A stretch of DNA of 6,494 bases from Clostridiales bacterium (GTDB lineage Bacteria > Bacillota > Clostridia > Saccharofermentanales > UBA5734): assembly GCA_003451915.1 (NCBI GenBank), contig DMJC01000162.1, positions 4,321 to 10,814 on the forward strand, in the 5' to 3' direction. The notes under the pieces are model-generated. The model saw only the letters and a list, made by a program, of their open reading frames with translations, made no database searches and was not told where the DNA came from. The translations under genes and the position numbers were made by a program. Below, piece by piece: positions 1-5,201 of the stretch (position 1 is the stretch's first letter; each line of letters starts with the position of its first letter).

Positions 1-93
1 TGAAGGATGAAGGATGAAGAATGAAGGATGTAAGGTCGGCTTCATTTTTCATCCTTCATTTTTCACCCTTCACCTTTCAACTTTCACTTTTCA
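1..93. repeat. Head-to-head 7-base TGAARRR repeat arrays forming a long inverted repeat
   Basis: Read on the minus strand from base 93, seven consecutive heptads stand in perfect 7-base register: TGAAAAG (93-87), TGAAAGT, TGAAAGG, TGAAGGG, TGAAAAA, TGAAGGA, TGAAAAA (51-45), then a partial TGAA (44-41). After a short unlike spacer (31-40) the plus strand carries four more heptads of the same consensus at 1-28 (TGAAGGA, TGAAGGA, TGAAGAA, TGAAGGA), cut by the window edge. The two arrays are opposed, so 12-30 can pair with 50-67 over about 18 bases with few defects. The first TGA is the stop codon of the hydrolase gene. The repeat could act as a transcript end or RNA-stabilising hairpin, or mark a recombination or insertion site; the sequence does not decide this. 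It is not a classical terminator, because no T-run follows a GC-rich stem. Confidence 0.85.
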
Positions 94-1857
94 CCTGTAA
101 ACATAATCCCCTGCCGTGTATCGCGGCGGAATCACCGGGATCTGCAGGTAAGACTCATACTGGCCGCCCGTGTGGATAATGTGGTTGCCTTTGTTGTCGG
201 CATCCCATTCCAGACGCTCGAACCAGTTTTCACGGATGTAACGGCCAGCGATCTGAACGCGCAGCTGCTGGCCCTTATGCCAGATGCGGCTGGTCGGCCA
301 GATCTCGACGTCAACCGGCACAATCTCGCCTTTGCTCAGTTTCAGGGTACTTGTATGAGCTTGAACCGGGCGATAGTCTGTCGAAAGTTTCGGATCGAGC
401 TCACGGGCTGATACACGCATTTTGCCCCAGGCCCCGGGATGAGGTTCACCGAGCACGCTGACCGGCAGCCAGTTACCCTCGTCGTCCAGCTTCTGGATGT
501 TGATGAACAAGTCCATGTCGTCATGCCCGTCGGCTTCGACATTGAGATGCAGCTTCATGTAACCGGTGATCTCGGTGTCCTCCGCAAACTTGACGTCAAA
601 GCAGGCCATGCCGGTCTGACCGTCATAGCTGACCTTGGCTTCTTTGTCAAATTTGTCATAGGACAGCGACATTGTCTTGGCGTCCATATACAGCTTTTTG
701 TACTGTGTGCGGGCCAGCGGCCATTCTTTTTCCGGACGGTTGGTCTGGAAATCGAAATCATAAGCATCCTGCACTTCGATGCGAACGCGAGGAGTCAGTT
801 CCCAGCCATTGCGAATATCTTTCAGGTAGCGGTCATAGAACAGCTCTAACTCATGAAGACCAGCGTTGCCGTAAGTATCCGGCCACTCGAATTCGCGGTG
901 GGCGCGCATCCACTTTTTAGCTGATCGGATCTTGCGGAAGCCGTCGAATGAACCGCGCAGATGGAAATGGTTCCAGCAGGCGGTCACATAGACCGGGATC
1001 CGGATTTTCTCGAACTTCGGAATCTTATCTTCCCAATATGCATTCAATTTGGGATATTTGACAGCCATCATGACCATGTCGTCAATATAGTGCTCACCGG
1101 TGGTGAAGCCGACGACGCCTTCCATGAAGGCATAAGCGGGAATGCCGCCTTCCCAGGCTGATTCGCGGTAAAGATCGCCAGTGCCTTCCCAGGGGGCGAT
1201 GCAGGTCAGATGCGGCGGCTGCTCGGCCGCGATACGCCACTGGGTCATGGCAACGCCGGAATTTCCGAATAATGCAATCTTGCCGCACCAATGCTGGGTG
1301 GCCAGCCATTCGATCAGATCATATCCGTCACGGCCGTCCTGTGACCCGAACAGGTGATGGTCGCCCTCGGAATGGCCGATGCCGCGCGGGTCAACATTGA
1401 CGACTGCGTATCCCTTACGGCACCAGTAGGCCGGATCAGCCGACTCAAACTTGGCCATGTTGGATACCGTTCCAGGCGGCACGCCCATGATTTTCCATTC
1501 ATCCTGCCCGTCACCCGGCCGTTTTCCGAAAAAGCTCCAGGAGATGATCGCCGGCACCTTGCCGGTTGCTGCGAGTGGGCGGTAAATGTCACAGTAAATC
1601 GTGACACCATCGCGCATTTTGACCGAAACATCCTGTTCGCACAGAATGCCTTCCTCCGGAATGAAGGTGCGCGGGTTGAAGGCCGGCGCAAAAGCAAACG
1701 TGTTGCGCGAAGGTCCGGTCTGTGCTTCCAGCTCTTCTTTGGTCATCGGTTTTCGGGCCTTGCGATAGATGCACTCAATTTCTTCATCGCCAAACTTGAT
1801 CACCTTGGTGATGCGCTCGGCTTCAACCCGCAAGACATCTTCTTTGGTCATACCCAT
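91..1857 (-). CDS. CocE/NonD family hydrolase (S15 superfamily, alpha/beta hydrolase)
   Basis: Predicted serine hydrolase for ester or amide (X-Pro-type) bonds, 588 residues from the preferred start. Residue numbers here count from an upstream ATG at 1890. An unassigned N-terminal part (to about 80) precedes the alpha/beta hydrolase core: strand and Arg-Asp-Gly turn near 90-104 (VKMRDGVTIYCDIYRP), oxyanion-region segment near 114-122, VDPRGIGHSEG (166-176), and nucleophile elbow GNSGVAMTQW (209-218) with Ser211. The C-terminal part (about 395-590) is the jelly-roll domain typical of the family. No signal peptide is visible, so it is probably cytoplasmic. The usual GxYD acid and GPWxH histidine motifs are not evident; instead there is ACWNHFHLRGSFDGF (304-318) and HREFEWPD (331-338). 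Start: the ATG at 1857 has GAGG nine bases upstream, while the ATG at 1890 has no ribosome site, so 1857 is preferred. It is the last gene of the cluster; its stop is the first TGA of the heptad repeat. Family is secure, substrate unknown. Confidence 0.9.
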   Translation of the reverse strand: MGMTKEDVLRVEAERITKVIKFGDEEIECIYRKARKPMTKEELEAQTGPSRNTFAFAPAFNPRTFIPEEGILCEQDVSVKMRDGVTIYCDIYRPLAATGKVPAIISWSFFGKRPGDGQDEWKIMGVPPGTVSNMAKFESADPAYWCRKGYAVVNVDPRGIGHSEGDHHLFGSQDGRDGYDLIEWLATQHWCGKIALFGNSGVAMTQWRIAAEQPPHLTCIAPWEGTGDLYRESAWEGGIPAYAFMEGVVGFTTGEHYIDDMVMMAVKYPKLNAYWEDKIPKFEKIRIPVYVTACWNHFHLRGSFDGFRKIRSAKKWMRAHREFEWPDTYGNAGLHELELFYDRYLKDIRNGWELTPRVRIEVQDAYDFDFQTNRPEKEWPLARTQYKKLYMDAKTMSLSYDKFDKEAKVSYDGQTGMACFDVKFAEDTEITGYMKLHLNVEADGHDDMDLFINIQKLDDEGNWLPVSVLGEPHPGAWGKMRVSARELDPKLSTDYRPVQAHTSTLKLSKGEIVPVDVEIWPTSRIWHKGQQLRVQIAGRYIRENWFERLEWDADNKGNHIIHTGGQYESYLQIPVIPPRYTAGDYVYR

Positions 1858-1866
1858 ACTGCAGTA

Positions 1867-1870
1867 CCTC
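1867..1870 (-). promoter_or_regulatory. Ribosome binding site for the CocE-type hydrolase (decides start)
   Basis: GAGG on the minus strand lies nine bases before the ATG at 1857-1855. The in-frame ATG 33 bases further upstream (1890) is preceded only by an A/T-rich stretch without any purine-rich ribosome site. This makes the shorter protein the better annotation, removing eleven residues (MINIRETRYCS). Confidence 0.6.
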
Positions 1871-1920
1871 GTTTCTCTTATGTTAATCATTATGTTTTGA
1901 TTTATTAGAAAACTAGTTAT

Positions 1921-1949
1921 ATTTTACCAGAAAAATCTGCATAACCCAA
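1921..1949 (-). promoter_or_regulatory. Candidate promoter for the hydrolase gene
   Basis: In the 76-base gap after the amidohydrolase stop, the minus strand has TTGGGT (1949-1944), 17 bases, then TAAAAT (1926-1921). TAAAAT matches the -10 consensus at five of six positions and is preceded by TGG, an extended -10. The -35 matches only three of six. Initiation would fall near 1914, giving a leader of roughly 55 bases. If real, the hydrolase can be expressed apart from the upstream genes. The gap is A/T-rich, so a chance match is possible. Confidence 0.4.
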
Positions 1950-1966
1950 GTGTAATTTTCTGAAAA

Positions 1967-3103
1967 CTATTCAGTCAGGTGCAGCAGACGGCTGCCATTT
2001 CGCCACATGATCGCCTCACGCCTATCTTCTGGAATAGGAGCCTGGCGGATAAACTCGACAGCCGGTGCTGTTTTTTCAAAAGGATAATCAACAGCAAAAA
2101 GGATCCGGTCCGCGCCTATGCTGTCAATGGCGCACTGCAGGGCCGGTACGGAAAAATTGCCGCTGGTCGTGATGTAAAGGTTGTTTTTAACATAATAAGA
2201 TGGCAGCTGTTTGATCATCCGTTTACCTGCCGGCATTTCGAGCAGGCTTTCCCCGCTGATCTGCTGTTTATACTGATTTTCAAGGCGCCAGAGCGCAAAG
2301 GGAATCAATTCTCCCATATGCCCGATGATCAGGCTGGCGTCGGGAAATTCATCGAAAACACCACTGAGAATGACCCGCAAGGCATGGGTGCCGGTTTCAA
2401 AGCCCCAGTTCCAGGCGGCACTCAAGAGCTCCGGATAGCCGTCGTAAATCTTCCACTGGCCAGGGATCGGATCAGTCGGATGAATATAAATCGGCACTTT
2501 CAGCGCTGCGGCGCGTTCCCAGACCACCCAGCAGGATGGATCATCCATATATAAGCCGTTGGTATGCCCGTGCAGCATAGCGCCGGAAAGGCCCAGCTGG
2601 GTCACCGCACGTTCCAGTTCACGGGCTGCAGCCGGCGGATCCTGCATCGGCAGCGCTGCATAGCCGCTGAAACGGTCTGGCCAGCGGGTGATCATCCCGG
2701 CCAGATAGTCGTTGGCATAAGCAGCCAGACGTACGGCTTCGTCAGCGTCGGTCAAACCCTGAATGCCAGGCGATCCGGAACCGATTACCTGCCGTGCAAT
2801 GCCATATTTGTCCATTTCCGGAATACGGATCTCGGCAAAATCGCTGAGCAGCTGGCCGACATTGGACATGCCACCCGGCTTTTCCCGCACCGGCAGCTGG
2901 ATCCGCTCCATGTAATCTCGGCGCAGCGTGGCAAACTCCCGAATCGAAAAATGCTCCTCGAAAGATATTAGTCCAGTCAACATTGCTTCCGCTGTCTGGT
3001 CCTCGGACTTCGTCCTGCGGAGGCTAGCTTCAGCAAGTTGACTGGCTGGAAACGACAGCGGGCTAAGACCGTCGTTATTTGTATTGCGAAATTGATTTCC
3101 CAT
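1967..3103 (-). CDS. Amidohydrolase family 2 metal-dependent hydrolase/decarboxylase (gamma-resorcylate decarboxylase-like)
   Basis: 378 residues from the ATG at 3103. From residue 41 onward it follows the amidohydrolase-2 TIM barrel of the ACMSD/gamma-resorcylate decarboxylase group, whose members decarboxylate (or reversibly carboxylate) aromatic acids using a divalent metal. Key residues are all present: ISFEEHF (46-52) with Glu49 and His51 as the E-x-H metal pair, YIHPTDP (206-212) with His208, GHMGE (261-265) with His262 as the likely catalytic base, and FAVDYPFE (336-343) with Asp339. ALPMQDP, NNLYITTSGNF and GADRILF are further family signatures. The catalytic core alone (41-378, 338 residues) equals the usual family length. 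Residues 1-40 are an extra, polar extension partly encoded by a palindromic element. The start at 3103 has GGAGG five bases upstream; the internal ATG at 2983 has only a weak GGAA. It lies after the permease genes and before the hydrolase. Exact substrate is unknown; hydrolysis rather than decarboxylation is possible. Confidence 0.88.
   Translation of the reverse strand: MGNQFRNTNNDGLSPLSFPASQLAEASLRRTKSEDQTAEAMLTGLISFEEHFSIREFATLRRDYMERIQLPVREKPGGMSNVGQLLSDFAEIRIPEMDKYGIARQVIGSGSPGIQGLTDADEAVRLAAYANDYLAGMITRWPDRFSGYAALPMQDPPAAARELERAVTQLGLSGAMLHGHTNGLYMDDPSCWVVWERAAALKVPIYIHPTDPIPGQWKIYDGYPELLSAAWNWGFETGTHALRVILSGVFDEFPDASLIIGHMGELIPFALWRLENQYKQQISGESLLEMPAGKRMIKQLPSYYVKNNLYITTSGNFSVPALQCAIDSIGADRILFAVDYPFEKTAPAVEFIRQAPIPEDRREAIMWRNGSRLLHLTE
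2973..3046. repeat. 74-base imperfect palindrome inside the amidohydrolase start region
   Basis: CCAGTCAACATTGCT (2973-2987) is the inverse of AGCAAGTTGACTGG (3033-3046), pairing 14 bases with one bulged base. Inside it a second pair, TCCGC (2988-2992) with GCGGA (3017-3021), abuts the first on one side, and GGAC-TTC-GTCC (3005-3015) gives a terminal hairpin. The whole element is read in frame as about residues 20-44 of the protein, including the internal Met41. In the mRNA the Met41 AUG (2983-2981) lies within the long stem. It may be an inserted palindromic element or a structured leader. No second copy is seen in this window. Confidence 0.7.
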
Positions 3104-3108
3104 ATCTG

Positions 3109-3113
3109 CCTCC
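3109..3113 (-). promoter_or_regulatory. Ribosome binding site for the amidohydrolase (supports the long start)
   Basis: GGAGG stands five bases before the ATG at 3103-3101, a strong Shine-Dalgarno site. The alternative ATG at 2983, where similarity to the family begins, has only GGAA three bases upstream and sits within a predicted stem. The signal therefore favours translation of the N-terminal extension, against what protein length alone would suggest. Confidence 0.7.
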
Positions 3114-3130
3114 GTCTTTAAAGTAACTTA

Positions 3131-3158
3131 CAAGCCCTGCTGTAAACAGCAAGGCTTG
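3131..3158 (-). terminator. Hairpin between the permease and amidohydrolase genes (terminator or attenuator)
   Basis: CAAGCC and TGCTGT (3131-3143) are inverted at 3146-3158 as ACAGCA and GGCTTG. On the plus strand the stem has a C/A mismatch (3137/3152), but in minus-strand RNA that position is a U-G wobble, giving 12 to 13 continuous pairs with a tight loop. This asymmetry supports a role in the minus transcript. The following bases (TAAGTTACTTT) are only partly T-rich, so termination would be weak. It probably ends or dampens transporter transcription before the amidohydrolase. Confidence 0.5.
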
Positions 3159-3259
3159 TCTGATTTAAATCATGGATTTATGCTTTCATTCCGCAAAGCG
3201 GCGAGGACTTGTTCGAGCGACTGGCCTATAGGGATAACCCACTACTATCGTTAACTAAA
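3159..3259. other. Intergenic remainder after the LplC-type permease
   Basis: No gene is supported here. A short hairpin CCGC-AAA-GCGG lies at 3191-3201. No convincing -35/-10 pair was found for the amidohydrolase, though the strand is A/T-rich near 3160-3180. The 101-base stretch could hold a weak promoter that cannot be picked by eye. Confidence 0.4.
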
Positions 3260-4141
3260 TTATCCTTTGATTGCTCCAACCATGACTCCGCCGACGAAGT
3301 ACTTCTGGATAAACGGGTAAGCCGCCAGCATCGGGATGATTGAAACCATGATCGTGCCGTATTTGACCGATTCAGCCAGCAGCCGGTTGTAACCGCCGGA
3401 TGAGCCCTGGCTGGCCGCGGTGGCCTGGTTCTGGATGAGAATCATGCGCAGCACCAGCTGCAGCGGAAATTTTTCCTGCGACTGCAGATAAATCATGGCC
3501 TGGAAGAAGGAGTTCCACTGGAAGACCATGTAGAACAAGGCGATGACGGCGATACTGGCTTTGGCCAGCGGAATCATGATCGTGAACAGGATACGCAGGC
3601 GGCCGGCACCATCGAGATTGGCTGATTCTTCAAGGCTCTCGGGAATGCCCTGGAAGAAGGTGCGCATGATGATCAGGTTAAAGGCGTTCATACACAGCGG
3701 CACAATGACTGCCAGAGGCGAATCGATCCAGCCCAGCTTGCTGACCAGCAGGTAGGTCGGAATCATGCCGCCGTTAAAGATCATGGTAAATGAAATGAAA
3801 AGCATGATGTATCTGTTCCAGAACAAGCCGCGGCGCGAGGTGACATAAGCACCCAGAATGGTCAGGAAGGTGCCCAGGATCACTGCGCAGCTGACATAGA
3901 AAATGGAGTTCAGGTAACCGGTCCAGATCTGGGTGGTCTTGAACACTGCTGCATAGCCTTCCAGGCTGAAATCTTTAGGCCAGAGGATCAGGCCATAGGT
4001 CTGGGACAGGGTAACCGGATGCATGAACGAAGCCATGATGACATGGATGACCGGAATGATAGCGACGATCGCAGCAAAAGATAGGACAATAGTATTGATG
4101 ATGATAAACAACCGGCGGGCAGGATTGATTTTTTGTGCCAT
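3260..4141 (-). CDS. Carbohydrate ABC transporter permease, LplC/YtcP type
   Basis: 293-residue inner-membrane subunit that forms a heterodimer with the permease encoded just upstream. Six hydrophobic segments are visible at about 11-35, 75-100, 111-132, 141-161, 188-215 and 262-280. The ATPase-docking EAA loop is at about 171-193: EESANLDGAGRLRILF followed by the conserved Pro191. The C-terminus YPFIQKYFVGGVMVGAIKG (275-293) is characteristic of this MalG-like branch (CUT1 family), whose members in Bacillota import oligosaccharides or their breakdown products. The length is usual. The start is firm: an almost full-length Shine-Dalgarno sequence (4157-4148) lies six bases before the ATG. It begins 14 bases after the stop of the LplB-type gene, so the two are surely cotranscribed and probably translationally coupled. 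The substrate cannot be read from the permease. Confidence 0.95.
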   Translation of the reverse strand: MAQKINPARRLFIIINTIVLSFAAIVAIIPVIHVIMASFMHPVTLSQTYGLILWPKDFSLEGYAAVFKTTQIWTGYLNSIFYVSCAVILGTFLTILGAYVTSRRGLFWNRYIMLFISFTMIFNGGMIPTYLLVSKLGWIDSPLAVIVPLCMNAFNLIIMRTFFQGIPESLEESANLDGAGRLRILFTIMIPLAKASIAVIALFYMVFQWNSFFQAMIYLQSQEKFPLQLVLRMILIQNQATAASQGSSGGYNRLLAESVKYGTIMVSIIPMLAAYPFIQKYFVGGVMVGAIKG

Positions 4142-4147
4142 TTTCGG

Positions 4148-4157
4148 TCACCTCCTT
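4148..4157 (-). promoter_or_regulatory. Ribosome binding site of the LplC-type permease overlapping the LplB stop
   Basis: The minus strand reads AAGGAGGTGA, a near-complete complement of the 16S rRNA tail. Its first two bases are also the last two of the TAA stop of the upstream permease (4158-4156). Ribosomes ending one subunit are therefore placed on the start site of its partner, favouring equal amounts of the two permeases. Confidence 0.85.
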
Positions 4158-5061
4158 AGAACAGACTGGTTTCGGAATATTTCCGGGCGATATAGTTTGA
4201 GCCGATGATCAGCAGCAGGCCGACAACCGAATTGAACAGGCCGACGGCTGTTGCGTAGCCATAATTGCCATCCGTGAATGCTTTTCGATAGACAAAGGTA
4301 TTGATAACATCTGATGTTTCATAAATACCCGGCGAGTAAAGCAGCAGGATCTTTTCATAACCAACATTGAGAATCTGGCCGGTACGGATGATGAGAAGCA
4401 CGATGATCGTCGGCGCGATGCCGGGCAAAGTAACGTGCACCATCTGCTTCCAGTGGCCGGCGCCATCGATTTTAGCAGCTTCATAGAGTTCACTGTCAAT
4501 GCCGCTTAAGGCTGACAGATAAATGACGCAAAAATAGCCGACCATCGACCACATGTCCGACAGAATCAGCAAAGGTTTAAACCATTCTTTCAATGAAAGA
4601 AGATTTTTATCAACACCCAGAATCGAATTGGCCAGCTGTCCGAGAGGCCCCTCAGGGGCAACCAGGATTTTCAGCAGTGATGCAACCACGACCACGGATA
4701 TGAAGTAAGGCATATAAGTGATTGATTGCACTGCTTTCTTGAAATAACGGTTTTTGACCTCATTCAGCAAAAGAGCCAGTGTCACAGGTGCCACCGCGCC
4801 TACAATCAAACCGATGACACTGATGATGACAGTATTCTTGACTGTCCTGACAAAATAGATGCCAGTGAAGAAATCTTCAAACCATTTGAAGCCGACCCAC
4901 TCGCTGCGCCAAATGCCCAGCGCCGGTTTGAATCGCTGGAAAGCCATGACCAGGCCCCCCATCGGAATGTAGTTGAAAATCAGGAAGAATAAGATAACCG
5001 GCAGGACGATGAAATAGTAGGTGTGGTTCCGCTTCCAGTCTTTGCGGATTCTTTGCAGCAT
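4156..5061 (-). CDS. Carbohydrate ABC transporter permease, LplB/YteP type
   Basis: 301-residue inner-membrane permease of the CUT1 (MalF-like, short form) branch. The N-terminus matches the LplB/YteP pattern: a basic start (RIRKDWKRN), then a hydrophobic segment at about 15-40 containing FNYIPMGGLVMAF. Further membrane segments lie near 73-100, 112-134, 163-185, 213-232 and 270-290. The EAA loop is YEAAKIDGAGHWKQM (193-207) followed by TLPGIAP (211-217), a good match to the consensus for ATPase contact. The C-terminus (NYIARKYSETSLF) is also typical. GGAGG is four bases before the ATG. It lies 140 bases after the binding-protein gene and directly before its permease partner. No ATP-binding subunit is in the window; transporters of this kind often use a shared MsmX-type ATPase encoded elsewhere. 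Confidence 0.95.
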   Translation of the reverse strand: MLQRIRKDWKRNHTYYFIVLPVILFFLIFNYIPMGGLVMAFQRFKPALGIWRSEWVGFKWFEDFFTGIYFVRTVKNTVIISVIGLIVGAVAPVTLALLLNEVKNRYFKKAVQSITYMPYFISVVVVASLLKILVAPEGPLGQLANSILGVDKNLLSLKEWFKPLLILSDMWSMVGYFCVIYLSALSGIDSELYEAAKIDGAGHWKQMVHVTLPGIAPTIIVLLIIRTGQILNVGYEKILLLYSPGIYETSDVINTFVYRKAFTDGNYGYATAVGLFNSVVGLLLIIGSNYIARKYSETSLF

Positions 5062-5124
5062 GGCGCCTCCCCCAAATCTTTTGTAAACTCATGGTCTGGC
5101 GGCAAAAGCTGCCTGACCTTGCGT

Positions 5125-5160
5125 CAGCCCGGCTCCCGTTCGAGCATCGGGGCCGGGCTG
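5125..5160 (-). terminator. GC-rich intercistronic hairpin between binding protein and permease genes
   Basis: CAGCCCGG (5125-5132) pairs exactly with CCGGGCTG (5153-5160), and an inner CCC (5135-5137) with GGG (5149-5151) extends the stem past one bulge. The loop is about 11 bases. No T-run follows on the minus strand, so full termination is unlikely. Hairpins at this point of binding-protein-dependent operons commonly stabilise the upstream message or stop part of transcription, giving more binding protein than permease; that role is inferred from position. Confidence 0.6.
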
Positions 5161-5201
5161 GCTTGATCAATGATTCATCAATTACACAAGTATGTTATGA
5201 A

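Noticed and set aside
1..93. CRISPR array or conventional minisatellite
   Set aside because: The units are 7 bases without spacers, and the array inverts in its middle, so it is a short tandem repeat pair forming a hairpin rather than a CRISPR.
1354..1908. A 184-codon plus-strand open frame opposite the hydrolase N-terminal region
   Set aside because: It lies antisense to a gene with clear family motifs, its translation has no recognisable domain, and it reads as a frame-shadow of a GC-balanced coding strand.
1979..2554. A 191-codon plus-strand open frame opposite the amidohydrolase
   Set aside because: The minus strand holds all metal and catalytic motifs of the family over the same bases. 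The plus-strand frame has no ribosome site or motif that I can recognise.
2984..3103. Frameshifted or broken amidohydrolase 5' end
   Set aside because: The frame is continuous from a well-placed ribosome site through the whole family domain, and all catalytic residues are present. It is an extension, not a disruption.
3221..3240. TAGGGATAAC resembling part of a homing endonuclease site (I-SceI)
   Set aside because: Only the first ten bases match and the rest of the 18-base site differs. There is no endonuclease or intron nearby.
3191..3260. Possible second, decayed copy of the 2973-3046 palindrome (shared GGACTT and GACTGGC)
   Set aside because: The shared words are short and differently spaced (14 versus about 30 bases apart), and the long inverted arms are absent. 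Chance similarity is more likely.
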